Of a stretch of DNA of 64,000 nucleotides, positions 22,110-33,484 are shown one piece after another. Both the position numbers and the translations under genes were made by a program. This DNA is from Phoronis australis (Eukaryota; Phoronida; Phoronidae), in the NCBI GenBank assembly GCA_002633005.1, contig NMRA01000041.1, positions 443,140 to 507,139 of the forward strand, written 5' to 3'. How positions within the stretch are numbered: the first letter of the stretch is position 1; every line of letters begins with the position of its first letter. Below the pieces are notes generated by a model that was given only the letters and a program-made list of their open reading frames with translations, was not told the origin of the DNA and searched no databases.

Positions 22110-22310
22110 TTCCTCCTGTCTACCTCCGGTCTGACTAGGCGTGACCGTAACCGGAGACAGACCGGAGAGTGGGGCGTGAATCAACCGTAAAAAACTAGCG
22201 TGAGCGCAAGCGTTACTCTGCCCGGAGCTTACCGTGAGTTAGGCGTGAACGAAGCACGAGGGGACCGTGAGTAAGGCGTGAGTCAAGCGTGAGCCATGCT
22301 TGAGTTTCCT
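22110..22310. repeat. short imperfect minisatellite (GCGTGAGT-like words)
   Basis: About 200 bases repeat variants of GCGTGAGTCAAGCGTGAG, ACCGTGAGTTAGGCGTGAAC and GACCGTGAGTAAGGCGTGAG at roughly 10-22 base spacing. It also has a short Chi-unrelated inversion around CCTCCGGTCTGAC/GACAGACCGGAG (about 22124-22172). The block directly abuts repeat family B. No coding meaning is apparent. Confidence 0.5.
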
Positions 22311-22319
22311 TGCCATCTT

Positions 22320-23215
22320 TACAGTCAGGAAAATTGTAACTGCTATTTTCACTATGTAGCGCGATTAGAACAAAGTGCTGTGTCCTATTACAGAAAACGT
22401 TTCTCAGTGCTAGAATCATCTAGTAAACAACTGTAAGAACTTCGACAACATCGGTAAAAAATTTCCCTACAGTGTTTGCAGTATATATGGTACTGGTCAG
22501 CTATCTCAAGGCAACAATTCTATGTAACCATTACGCAATATAGTTTACTATATACATGTAGTTCCTACTTTCCCCCAAAAATTCAAACGAATGTCAAAAT
22601 TTGGATATAGTAAACCTGACTACATTTAAAGCAAAACACTTAAAGGAGACAATCATACATGTATCTTGTAAGTGTAAATGTATCAGCTGTATCCAATGTA
22701 TTCTTTCCAGATAACAATTCCCTTATACAGTTTTTAGTAAAATGTAGTTGCGGATATTTTAAAACGACGAGTGCGCTGGATATAAACGCGTATTCATAGT
22801 CATTGTTCCCGACATGTGCACCAATCCGTGAAACCTCATGAGTGTTAAAGATATCGCAGCTCGTCTTACTAAACATCTTCCTACAGGCATGTCAAAGGCT
22901 CAAGTACTGATAAGAGTGAGAGAACACTCCCAGGTACACGGGTACGCCTAATTTACAAGCTAAAGAGCTCACACATTAAGAATTACAATGAATCTCAACA
23001 AATACAGCGCAAACCATGGCCACGATGTATACAAAAACATATAAAACATATGGCGCAGTCATCGTTACAATATACTTTATGTTTATCAACCAAAAAGTAA
23101 ACCAGTTTGATATTCTCATTACAGACGATGTATTGCGTGATGTTTTATTAGTTATCATTTATCTCCGAAAGTTGTGCTTATAAGGGTTCTTCTTAGCTGA
23201 TGACTTGCTGACTTT
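22320..23215. other. no gene recognised
   Basis: No domain, tandem repeat or matching dispersed repeat was seen. The stretch ends at a strong acceptor (CTGACTTTTTCAG, 23208-23220) of the first lectin exon. Confidence 0.4.
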
Positions 23216-23220
23216 TTCAG

Positions 23221-23480
23221 AGCGAAGCTGTGGTGGACAAAACTGGACCGATTACAACGACCACTGTTATTTTCTAAGTATCGGCAAGTCGTGGACAGAC
23301 AGTCGCCGAATGTGCTGGGGTGTAGGCGCGGACCTGGTGAAAATTGACGACAAGAGCGAGTTCGACTTCCTGCATCACTACATATCGACTAAATACCGTG
23401 ACATTTACAAGGACAATTGGCCTGCTTATAGTCATTTATTTGACTACGCATGGTTTTGGATCGGATTGAGTGATAAAGAG
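23221..23480 (+). CDS. C-type lectin domain, first exon (phase 1-0)
   Basis: This is the N-terminal half of a C-type lectin-like domain, an extracellular ligand-binding fold. The acceptor CTTTTTCAG ends at 23220 and the donor GAG/GTAAGC follows 23480. Entry is phase 1 and exit phase 0. The 86 residues run RSCGGQNWTDYNDHCYFLS (the extra N-terminal Cys pair of the long form), SWTDSRRMCW (helix 1 region with its conserved Cys), GADLVKIDDKSEFDFL (helix 2), and end in the hallmark WFWIGLSDKE. The next coding residues are found in phase 0 at 24043. The family usually runs about 115-130 residues, and the two exons together give about 152. Compact exon boundaries and intact frames suggest a real, functional exon. 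Confidence 0.85.
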
Positions 23481-24042
23481 GTAAGCATCCCATTCACGAA
23501 ATCTAGATGAGTTGTAGTTAACGATCACATTTGAGAAGCAGTGTTTTTAGTTTTTGATTTCATTCTTCCTTAGTATTTTTGACATGCATAAAGAAATTGC
23601 TGTCTGAATTTAATGCAAGTAAACATTGCAAAATATCCATTATGTGAAAAGCAGAGTTATATACTCAGTATTTTGAATACGCAACTTCCAGATTCAATCA
23701 TGTGGCACTCAATAACATTATTTGACATTTTCTAACGATGTTAACTTCTCTCGCTTTTGGTACACTTAGGGACCCTAAAAATCTGTCTTATGCCATGTCA
23801 ACAAAACTTCTTTACTCAGATTACAAATGTTATCGAGATTGTAAAGAAACCGCAGTGGTTGAGAACAGAGTAAAAAATTGGCTCCACCCAGTTGGTCATT
23901 TTGTCCGTCGAGTATTTTATCGAGCAATAACCAAATCGGTGTCATTTCCATCCAAGCCCATGAAATCACTTCCTGCCCTCTTCTGTTTCTCCTTCCCATT
24001 ATCAGCCTAGTCAACTTTAGATTTAATGTGGCCACGTTCCAG

Positions 24043-24238
24043 CATAATGGGCAATGGAGATGGGTCAGCGATAACTCGACAGCTACCTTTACTAACTGGG
24101 CCACGGGTTACCCTAAGAACGGACATTATGGGATCTACGCAGCGATGAGTGTTCAACACGATTACAAGTGGCTAGATAAAGCAAATAACTTCGTTCCCCC
24201 AGCTCATCGAGTATTTATCAACAAAATTTGTGAAAGAG
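24043..24238 (+). CDS. C-type lectin domain, second exon (phase 0-1)
   Basis: This is the C-terminal half of the lectin fold. The acceptor CCACGTTCCAG ends at 24042 and the donor G/GTGAGC follows 24238. The 65 residues open with HNGQWRWVSDN (strand with W-x-W), continue through FTNWATGYPKN (the NW before the long loop), then KWLDKANNF where a WND motif would be, and end in FINKICER, the last conserved Cys. Two features are odd. The loop has GYPKN instead of the EPN or QPD sugar-specificity motif. The inner Cys pair (normally just before the A-M strand and after WND) is missing on both sides: IYAAM and KANNF have no Cys. Calcium-dependent sugar binding is therefore unlikely, and a protein or other ligand is the better inference. 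Exit in phase 1 makes the whole domain 1-1. Confidence 0.85.
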
Positions 24239-24432
24239 GTGAGCGAAGCCAGTGATGCTAAGAATTTAACATTACTAGACCGTATTACAGGGTACTAATT
24301 TCTTGATTGAAATTTATATTGCTAAAATTGTTGATGGAATAGCTGTGAACAGCTAGTGATTATCAGCAAAGGTTAAATTTATAATCGAAATTTCCAAGTT
24401 AAGTTTACTACATGATTAGTAAAGATGACCAG

Positions 24433-24581
24433 AACGTTGCCACAATCTTGATGACTGCGCGTTCTACTACGACCAGACCGCTAAATCCAGCACCGGCACC
24501 GGAATATGCAGCGTCACCGAAAAATCCTATGACCGGAAGACCAAGGTACAATGTGCAGGACCATGCAGTAGTCACACTTAA
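24433..24581 (+). CDS. Cys-rich C-terminal exon following the lectin domain
   Basis: This is a candidate terminal exon. The acceptor AGATGACCAG ends at 24432, entry is phase 1 (matching the lectin exit at 24238), and TAA lies at 24579-24581. The 48 residues carry five Cys: RCHNLDDCAFYYD, GTGICSVTEK, VQCAGPC, then SSHT and stop. An upstream stop in the same frame just before the acceptor, and the phase fit, argue for a real exon boundary. The spacing of the last three Cys loosely recalls small disulfide modules such as ShK-type domains, but a sixth Cys is missing and I do not assign one. If used, it would give a short soluble lectin with no membrane anchor. Phase 1 also allows splicing past it to 27344. 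Confidence 0.5.
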
Positions 24582-24626
24582 TGAATCTGGTGGCCCTGGG
24601 TCAAATTTTTATTAGAGACAGATGCT

Positions 24627-25030
24627 CGGTTGCATGAAACGGTTCCAAATGGGGACTCAACTAAGTGCTCTAAATTTACTGCGTTTTGTGGGTTTTTGAA
24701 AACATTGATTGTTATGTCTTATGCTGTTTGAGTCTCCTTACTAAGTCAATATTTTGCTTTAATACAAACTGAGAGTGAACTCTACGTTGAATTCTCAATA
24801 TCATTGAAAATAAGTAATGATCTTTTCGTGCAACGCGGCTAATTTAAGTACTAAGTCCCTAATTGTTTTGGCTGATTAAGGGCTCAATTTTTAGTTATGT
24901 TATTAGAAAATGCTTATAATCAAGACAAAATGATAGAACAAATACTACCTGTGTGCCTAAAGACCAAACGGATACGTAAAGTTTTAGGGAACTTAGTTGA
25001 GTCCCTATTTTGGACTGTTTCATACAACCG
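24627..25030. mobile_element. MITE-like foldback element, about 0.4 kb
   Basis: The 40-base ends (24627-24666 and 24991-25030) are inverted copies with five mismatches. Each begins CGGTTG(C/T)ATGAAAC and includes GGGACTCAACTAAGT. There is no coding capacity, and the target duplication is not clear. It lies 46 bases after the stop of the Cys-rich exon, in what would be its 3' untranslated or intronic sequence. Confidence 0.75.
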
Positions 25031-25314
25031 ACCACTGAGTTCCACTGCTGCGTGACTTCTGATATTGTACTTTGGGATGAAGTAGGTTGATATTCTTCCT
25101 GAACATGAAGCAGTTGTCTTTCCGATGATCAGCATATTCGTTCGGGAAATGAATGTTTTGAGGTCTGCAGTGTATGTATCTATACAATTGAAAATTCAAC
25201 GTGATCCGTTGCGAAATTGCCCTATACGACTCAGTACAAAGCTTTAGAAAATATTCACTTCTGGATTCCTCTTGTTATAAATGAGCGAATTAAAATGTGA
25301 CTCCAGAAATGTTT

Positions 25315-26665
25315 TGATTTTGAGAGACTGTGTAAAGTTTGAGCACCCTGAAATGGTCAATGACTGTTACACTTCGATCGTTGGCAAACTTTTCCTTTCA
25401 CAAATGTGTAGTTCTCAATGCTTTGCTAGATTGATTTCACATTGTTGTAATTATCGGTACTTGATTTTCTTAACCTGAATTACAAACAAGCTGAATTTAC
25501 GAGCACATGTTGCCGTTCTGACGAAGTTGATATGATTATCATCCACCTTGTGCCTAAAAAAACGAGCGTCCCCCCACTCAGAAAAATACTTCGTCGTCAC
25601 AATCGTGTTTAAATACTATAGGTGCTTTTCAGTGTTAGCACATTCAACCATGACTAATTCATCATGTTTATTAACTAATGTAGATTCTCGCATTGCTGGT
25701 TCTCAACCCTGTCACATTGCAGATAGACGTTTTCACATGACAAAACGAGAGTGGCTAGTTAGTACTCTGTGTATCCTCTGGTGTATCTCTGATGATCACG
25801 TCTGTTTTCCTAGCGCGAGTTCCAAGGCTCAAACCCAGGATCACAACTTAATGGATGCTTTACATTCATCCAGTGCATGCTATTGAACATAGGCAGATCT
25901 TGAATATAGCAAGATAGACAGAAAGGTGTTTGGAAAAAGAATGTTTGCGTAACCCCAATGAAGGGGATGCCCTTAGACCAACGTACCACCACCTATGTTA
26001 AATTTCATTTTTTACTCGGCAAATATGTTTTTTGCGATTTCTGTTGATAAATAGTCAGGCAAAAATTGGCTGGTGTCCTTAAGCCGAGGTTGCCAGCACC
26101 CCAACACCACTGCCGCCACATTGATACTACAGGTAAGACCACGCATTCGGACTTGGGTGTTCATCTCGAGGCATCCGTAGTTCCGGATGAAAGAGAACAC
26201 TCGGTACTCACGTAGCACCATAAAAATCTAAAATTGGTTTAATTCGGTACACCATATCTCAGAAACCGCTTATTGAATACATACGACACTTTCAGATAAT
26301 ATGCTTTATGCATGTAAAAATATATCTTGTTCAGTGAGGCGTGCAATATGTTGCAAGCAGTTTATCTCGTTCAATCCGCCATCTTTCGATGACATCAGGT
26401 GACCTAATGAAATACATGTAAATCCGAATAGATTTCTGCCTCCAACCAGGACTCAAACCCAGGACCTTCTGCTCACCGTGCAGACGTTCCAGCCACCGGA
26501 GCCATCGGGACCACTGGTCAAACACAGAAATCCAATCAGACTCAGGACGTGACTTCGGACCTATATCCATCAGGTCACGTGATGTGACCAAAAAGACGGT
26601 GGATTGAACGGGATAAACTGCTTGCATCTGCTTTATTTATTCTTCTCCTAAACGTTAGGAATTAT
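25315..26665 (-). mobile_element. dispersed repeat family A, copy 2 (inverted)
   Basis: This is the reverse-complement counterpart of 15680-17070, diverged by substitutions and small indels but collinear throughout. It keeps the tRNA-like core between inverted arms (about 26352-26395 and 26570-26618). It lies between the lectin exons and the Ig-like exons. The open frames on either strand have no domain. The two copies face each other about 8.2 kb apart, so they could form a long inverted pair in RNA if they lie in one transcript. Confidence 0.8.
26440..26512 (-). other. tRNA-like core of repeat family A (full length)
   Basis: On the minus strand about 73 bases have tRNA dimensions: GGTCCCGATGG at the start, an A-box-like TGGCTCCGGTGGCTGG (26490-26505) and a B-box-like GGGTTTGAGTCCTGG (26446-26460). 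The 5' and 3' ends can pair only partly, so a functional tRNA is unlikely. It is better preserved than the copy at 15846, which suggests that the latter suffered an internal deletion. Confidence 0.6.
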
Positions 26666-26669
26666 TTTA

Positions 26670-27340
26670 AATAGTTTCCCCTTATACGAGAACGACCTTT
26701 ATGATTTTCATGTAAAAAAATAAATTTGTATAAAACAAAAATAAAATGATACCTTAGAAAACTGTAACAGCATTTTTGACAACATTTATGACACCGTTGC
26801 TTTGCTATCCACGTACCTCTCTTTTCCCTTTTTTTCTCTTTTTTCCAAATTTTACTGATAAAGACATACTTACGGGATTCAATTGATAAGACAATGATAA
26901 GGATAATCTTCCAACCAAGAACGTACCTGAATATACTTGTCATCTTTCTTTAGGCGAAGCAAATGACAGTCGCATTGTCTTCGGTTTTGCTTCGAAGATT
27001 TGTACAATGCACCGAGTGTCGCAATTTAGTAAGGGTTTACAACATTTGCAACTTACACTCATTACACTGTCTTTTAAAAATATGAACACCGTGTGTACCA
27101 AATAAAATGAATTACATTATCAGAAACGTTCATCTAGTTGTTGCAATGGTCTTTATAAATGTAAGCAAGGTTCAGTCGTCATCCGACTTGGTTTCCAATG
27201 GGAGTGAAAAGTGAAGTTTAAAATAAAAACCATGCCAATGTTCAGAGTGAACTATGTCTCGATATTTGGCAAATATCATCCTCAGTCAAACAGAATAAAA
27301 CAAAGCGGCTAAAGTAACGAAGCCAATTTTGATATTTTTA
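26670..27340. other. no gene recognised
   Basis: Spacer with a pyrimidine-rich stretch (about 26815-26850) but no domain-bearing frame. It ends in the acceptor GATATTTTTACAG of the first Ig-like exon. Confidence 0.4.
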
Positions 27341-27343
27341 CAG

Positions 27344-27429
27344 ATCCTAACACTTTTTACTACAAGAAACTGAAAATGAAGCGTATCTACCTCTTTAGAG
27401 GAGGTGCCCCGTTCACCATAAACGTGCCG
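27344..27429 (+). CDS. Ig-like fold, first exon (phase 1-0)
   Basis: This is a short internal exon. The acceptor ATTTTTACAG ends at 27343 and the donor CCG/GTAAGT follows 27429. Entry in phase 1 is compatible with the lectin exit at 24238. The 28 residues (PNTFYYKKLKMK, RIYLFRGGAPFTINVP) look like the first strands of an Ig-like domain: a hydrophobic strand, a G-G turn, and a strand without the canonical Cys. On its own the exon is too short to classify. The case rests on the exact fit of phases with the next two exons and on the Ig signature in the last of them. Confidence 0.5.
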
Positions 27430-27685
27430 GTAAGTAAAATGTCATTACTCATTTCTTATAAAATCAACAGCCAAGCATTTCTGAGCCCTATGTGAGAATG
27501 GTGGCAACTCGACGCGCACCCAGAAACGAAAAGTTAAAAACAAGGCAGACAATAGTCTTCCCTCACCTCTTTATTGCCAACTTGCATTTTGCATTAACAA
27601 AATTCTTTTCTCATGAATGGCATTTTAATGTATCTTCTCTTGTGTCGCAATCACAACAAAGTGGAAGCGTATGTGTTCATTCTAG

Positions 27686-27993
27686 GGATTGAGACTTACT
27701 AAAGAATGGTTTTACTACGAAGTTGCGCCAATTCAGGCTGCAGCACGTTATGCTGAGCGGTCAATGCGACATTTCAAAACCACAATCCCTTTGAAGGATG
27801 TTAACTTCATACTCGGAATGGAAATGAGTGCCGAAGTTTCAAAACTTGACAGTAAGTGGCAACCAGTGCTGACGTGGGAGTGCAAGCAGAGCAAACACGT
27901 GCATCGCTTTCAAGTGGAACCTTTGAACGGCAGAAGAATTCTTGTGGAGGATATCGAAAATGGATGCACTTTAAACGAAGATGGCTCAATAAC
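27686..27993 (+). CDS. Ig-like fold, middle exon (phase 0-2)
   Basis: The acceptor TTCATTCTAG ends at 27685 and the donor AAC/GTATGT follows 27993. Entry is phase 0 and exit phase 2. About 102 residues include TIPLKDVNFILGMEM, which reads as a strand of alternating hydrophobic residues. QPVLTWECKQSKH follows, with the Trp typical of an Ig C-strand, and then FQVEPLNGRRILVED. The exon ends in CTLNEDGSIT, the run-in to the Ig E-strand, which is completed by the exon at 35095. The exon is long for half an Ig domain, so part may be linker or an adjoining domain. The same frame stays open past the donor to 28075, so a retained-intron form is possible but has no recognisable sequence. Confidence 0.55.
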
Positions 27994-27999
27994 GTATGT

Positions 28000-29025
28000 G
28001 TTCTTAAATATCAGCGTTGGTGTAGGAACGTTTTCTCAGGGGCGGGGAGAAAAAGTCAGGGGTCCAAAAAAGTGATCGTTGCCAGTAACCAACGTGAGGC
28101 GACGCACCTCCTACTTTAGGCCAGTCTCAGTCAGCAAAATTGTGTTTCTTATCAAGTTTCAGAAAGTTCGATGTCACTGCCGACGAGAAATTAGAATTAT
28201 TGCACGACAACACAACATCGAAATATATCGTCTCCGTTTGTGCACGACATATTTTGTCGCACGCTGCACGTCTTTTCACCTTCAAGAGGGCGACAGTGTG
28301 TTTTGAGTGCTACAGTATATGCTTTTACATTGTGATAGCACATATTGTCACCCCCGTGGCTGAGTACGTTTTGACCGACGCGTGAGTGCGTGAATGCGGA
28401 TTTAGAGCTCGTGGAGCAACCGAAAGTTAAGAGTAGGACAGATCCGAGGGACACTTTATCCTGCCACAGCATGTGTCTAATTAGCCGGAAATTGTGCATA
28501 TCCGTGTCACAGGGACATGTGTGCAGTTTAGCGAAATACTAAGTCTCTATCTATAGGAAAACACGTTACTCGCAGAAATTTATATATTTTCTTGTTTGGC
28601 ACATTGTGGCTTTTAGGACGGACAGGGCGTGGAGGTGAAATTGTCGTTTCCGTGGACTTTTTAATAAAGTACGTAACCCATACTTTGCCGATATGAAAAA
28701 TAACTGATATGCGTTTAGAAATGAACTGTCCTGCTACGTACAGTAGTTTTGATTTAGACCACTTTCCGTTATGGAAATGGTCTCAAATTGTTACTTAGCC
28801 AAACTAGGTTAATGAAATGACAACGACATTATACCGGAACCTGATATCAACGATCCCGGTTGGCATCGGAAAGATATAACATCGGGCTCAGTAACTTAGA
28901 GGCACGGGAATGTCGGGACGGCAGAACGTAAAGGTTGGACACGGAAAACAATTTGGCTACTTCTGTAAAATGAATGTGGAATACACCATATTTAAATACA
29001 GATAGTCAGGTTCACTATGTGAAAC
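28000..29025. other. no gene recognised; probable intron
   Basis: No domain-bearing frame, tandem repeat or matching dispersed element was seen. If the phase link 27993 to 35095 is right, this is the start of a 7.1-kb intron. Confidence 0.4.
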
Positions 29026-29029
29026 TTTT

Positions 29030-29425
29030 GACATTTGTTGGAGTTTTTGGGGGAAAGTGGAAACTATACATTCTTGGAAACCTCATGGAGTGACAAGTCA
29101 GAAAATAATCGATTTCAATTTTGTGGTGCTCACCTTGGAGGCCATCTTGGATTTTCAAAAATGGCGGCGGTACAATGGATTTGGCCGAATTTATCAGCCC
29201 TTGGATGATTGACAATGTTAATGTCTATGGCTACACCTGCAGTTCTGTGGTCAATGAATTTGAAATATTAATTTTATTGGCGGCCATCTTGGTGGCCATC
29301 TTGAAATTTCACAAATGGCGCCCGTAAAATACATTTTGGTCAATATTTCTGCTTCTTGGTCACTTAGAATGTTAGTTTTAATGGCTGCACCCACATTTTG
29401 TGAGGTAAGGAATTGAAAAACACTA
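29030..29425 (+). mobile_element. dispersed repeat family B, copy 2 (partial)
   Basis: Direct-orientation partial copy of 21410-22105. It has the CTATACATT..TTGGAAACCTCATGGA start, two blocks with GGCCATCTTG and AAATGGCG words, and TTAGTTTTAATGGCTGCACC near the end. It stops where the other copies continue for about 300 more bases, so it is 3' truncated. Confidence 0.75.
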
Positions 29426-29689
29426 TTTCTAAAATGATACATGTAAACTAAATGATTTTAATAGCAGATACGAACCCCTAGAATATATAAAGGAATCACA
29501 GAAACGCAGATTAACCTGCATGTATATTTACAGTGTATATCTATATTTTTGAAAAGAAATTTGAGACATATCTTTTGAAGATTTCGTTATTATTTCCACT
29601 GTTCACTTTGGAATGTAGTTCTCCTCTGCTCACTGGAAATGAATTTTGCCTTTGACAGTAGCATGGCAGTAACCAGGATGAGGATCAAT

Positions 29690-30900
29690 GGCGAGATAAA
29701 CAGGCGTTGTAGCCTGCTGGGCAAATCGCCCAGAAACATGCTATCGGCCACTATGAATTCACCCTAACACCAAGAGCAATCTTTGCTGCCAGTGGAGCAA
29801 TGCTGTCATGCACAGACAAATCCAATCGAAACCACCTTCTGCAGAAACTTTCCGAAGAAGGTGTGTTAGAACAGGACAGTCCTCAAGCTGCCTGCAAGTG
29901 AGTTTTTAGACCCGGAAAGCATATAAACAACATCCAATTAGTGTGTTCACCCAAGCCACAAAACTGCACGTGTGGATAGTATGGAAGAGATTATGACGAT
30001 AACATTCTGGTTTTTGACACGCACAAAGACAACTCTTTGAGAAAAAGGAGGCAGAGAAAGGGTCAAGTACAGTACCCGATACGAGATGAGACTTACATAA
30101 AGAACATTCCAATGAGCCTTTTCCTCTCCCATGACCAAAAAGGCTCAAGTAACTGAATATCTGTCTGCAAAGACACTAGAATATAATAAAAACTGCCAAG
30201 ATAGCCATTACTTAAGCTTTAGGAATAACAAACAGCAACCGACGTGATCTACGCTTAAAAAAACGATCACCATAAAGCAGATGTAATGGTGTAGCACTGT
30301 ACATCATGCAGTTCTGGCATCACATCAAAAGTTCTCTGATTCTCGGCTGATGTTTTTTTCACCTGACATAGATTTAACTGCTGCTCGTCATTGCCTATTA
30401 TGACAGGCTTTTCAGAAATACTTCAGTCCCCATGGCATCTGGGATTGTGGATGTGAATCCAATATGGACAATATTAGTTGCTGTCCGGGCAAAGGTTCTT
30501 CCTGCTTCCCATGCTTTTACATGGACAGAAAACAGGGGTCCATTCTGTAGGATGAATGTATTTTTGAAGGAAGGCAAACACTGATGATATCAATGCACTG
30601 CAGACTTTTTGTACTGCTTATTGAGTAACAGGCGAACCTCTTTTCACATTAGCCCCTTTTACATGTGCATATTCACCACAGGGTATAGACACAAATAGCA
30701 TCCCATTGGTAAGAAGGTACCTCCCCTGTAAACATACGGCTGACAGCGACAAACGTCCGCCAACCATTGGTTCTTTGAAACAGCAAGTGCTGAGGGTGTT
30801 TATTCAAACCAGTGTGTGGGGCCAGGCAGTCATTGCTCGACAGGAGTTCCTTGACCCATCGCAGAATGAATTTACAAGAACAGAGATGACCAACTGAAAC
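29690..30900 (+). pseudogene. decayed unidentified gene, possibly of a repetitive invertebrate family
   Basis: Two short stretches look like former protein. At about 29720-29901 the frame reads HYEFTLTPRAIFAASGAM, DKSNRNHLLQKL and EEGVLEQD before a stop. At about 30739-30890 it reads RPPTIGSLKQQVLRVFIQTSVWGQ. The order (a TPR-x-x-FA...DKS-x-x-x-H segment, then PPT...L-x-Q/H-x-x-R...Q-x-x-x-W) recalls an uncharacterised protein family that I associate with multi-copy invertebrate sequences. That is recollection and not a search result. No start, intact frame or splice structure could be built between them. The function is unknown. Confidence 0.3.
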
Positions 30901-30904
30901 CCTC

Positions 30905-33480
30905 ACAACTGAGGAGCTTACGGCGCCAGAGGCTATCATTGAGATAGTTAAATGCCAGTGCAAAAACAATTCCTCTTTCCAAAGATGCTCTTGCGGATCA
31001 AAGAACCTACATGTATCTTTCACAGATCTATATCAGTACCCTAGACATCTTAATACATGGACCGGGCGCGCGCCACCCAGATACATGCAGCTCGCGTTGT
31101 CAATATGACGCCATATTGGAGAATGCTACACAGGACAAAAATGGCGGAAAACACTGGGAGCCCTACGGCATCAGTCAGAAAATCGGCGGACTCGCAGTGT
31201 TAGGCTTGCAGCCAACGAGTTAAGATTATTGGTCCTGCTATTGAGTCATAGTTTTTTTGGTTTGGCCATGGATTTTATTGGTTCTGCAACTAGGTTTTTG
31301 TGTTCTGCCACCATAATTTAAGCGTTATATGCGTTATTTCCACACCAGTCTTGGTGGTTGAGGCCATATATGATCAATTAAAAAAGGTAATTATTAACTG
31401 GCATATGCTATTATCCAATTATGATGCTGTTTGCTAATTATTTTTAAGTAAATATTTATCATCACTGACAATCATATGTATTTTTGCTTGAACTGAAAAA
31501 TAACATCCCCGAACTTGTTCGCCAGCCGGGGCACCGAAGTCAGTACATGAATAGTGTATTCTCTATTGAAATATATACTGCTTTAAAAACTCATTTCTTA
31601 ATATGTATTGCAAAATCAGATGTTTTCTGTTATATCAAAACAACAAAATCTCTGCAAAATCTGTACTTACAGTATGTCGAAGTTGATATTGGAAATTTTG
31701 TAGATTTGCACTGCTTGCTAACGAGCTATCTGTTTTGTGACGAAACTTGCGGAAAAAGTAAAGTGCATAATAACCAAAATATCAAAGCTGTACGAATGAA
31801 TTGCACATCTAACCTTTACCCAAAATACAGAATTTCCCACTCAAAACCGAATGGAAATATACCCAACCGAGCCGATGTAGCCGTTTTAATCACGACTCCG
31901 TGAAAAATTTCCCCGGTTAGTTTTTCACAGGGTCTGAATTTAATGTGAACCATATTCAGCCCATGAAAAAATGAACCTACGTCCGTGAAAACCTGTCCCG
32001 TCATTGTTCAACGATTTTCCGCAACATGGGGTTTGGATAATCAAACAGCGTGCGTGAGAGAAGCATTTATTTTAAATTTCTCGGCTGAGGGTCGCGTAGT
32101 ACGTATATCAGATTCAGAGCGGGCATGGATAGGAACAGTTCGAAATAATGTGTGCCAGAGCGGGGCTGATCTCTTTGTGAGCACACGGTGTGGGGATACT
32201 ACAAAGCGCCAACAAGTGCCTGGTGCTTGATCGGGGGAACTTCAGATCGTGAGAGAGAAATAACGTGCGTGAGAGAAGAATATTTGTTTGTTGGCAATTG
32301 CGAGCGATGCACAAGAAAGGAACTGAGTCTGTGTTCTTTGTTTTTTTACGTTACGACGTTCTCCCGTTGAGCCTAACTTGTTAAGTTGTATATCACAACA
32401 AGTTGGGCGGATAGTCACTGTAGCCAATATCTTTTACTGACGACTGATTAAGTCCATTCTGACAGTTAGGGTTGCATGGTCTCGGTCAGCTCTCTTTTGT
32501 TCGATAATTTCTCTCATCTCCGATAAGATCGTATCTTATATCCTCCCTGGGCTGTGCTGTTAAAAATGAATAAGTTATAAAATGTTTGAACATAAGCCAA
32601 TGACATTTCTTAATTGTCCATCAAATAATGATCAATCTTATAGTTTTTGAATCACCAAAATCGCCCAACTACATGTTAAGAAAATCTATTCTGTCCGAAC
32701 GTACCGACGTACTGAGTTTGACTGTGTTCACAAGTGATCGGTTATACGCAGGGTAGATAATTTATCTGCATGTTGTCATACCAGACAAAAGACTATGCTC
32801 GGCAGTTAACAAAGGAGTTAGATTTTATCACACGCTCAAAACCGCTGTACTAAACAGGAGAACGCCCTAATGAACTTTAAAAAAACATTCACTTATTTTT
32901 ATGACCCAAATGAAGTGATTTTTTCACAATAGTTCACATCAAATTTAGACCCCATTGAAAGCGACGAGAGTCATATTTTAATTTTACAAAGTTACCCGGG
33001 GTCATTGTTCAACACTCTGTGAAAAAGATTAGTAGGGCACAAGGAAGGTACGTCCCGAGTGAGCGGCACTTCTCCTGGATATAATATACTTGCATCGAGC
33101 GACACGAATTAAATAATAAAGTTGCACGATCTTAGTGGTTTCTCTTGAAAAAACAAAAAAAATAAAACGCTCGCAGTGGATTAACAGACATGCGGCCGCT
33201 CAGGCCCCTCGAAAATCTGCCACTGGTTGCGATCTTCTAATAATTTGGTATTTACCCTATCGACTGATCAATCTTAAAAAAACGCTTGTAAGTGCTGCAT
33301 CACATGATTTTGTATGTCTCTGAAAACAATCACTTTCTTCAGCCTCATTATTTGTTAGATATCACGCTTTGAAAAGGAAAACTTGCATCTTTTGTTTACA
33401 CGGCAATTAGGCGTGTCACCTGACTAGTATGGCGTCAAGTTGTCAGCAGGAGGAGCGCGTGCGCCCGGTCTATGTGATGT
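30905..33480. other. no gene recognised
   Basis: About 2.6 kb without a recognisable domain or tandem repeat. GCGCGCGCC near 31069 and a few open frames (for example 31484-31903, 139 codons, low complexity) have no supporting signature. If the Ig-like exons belong together, this is intronic. Confidence 0.4.
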
Positions 33481-33484
33481 CTAT

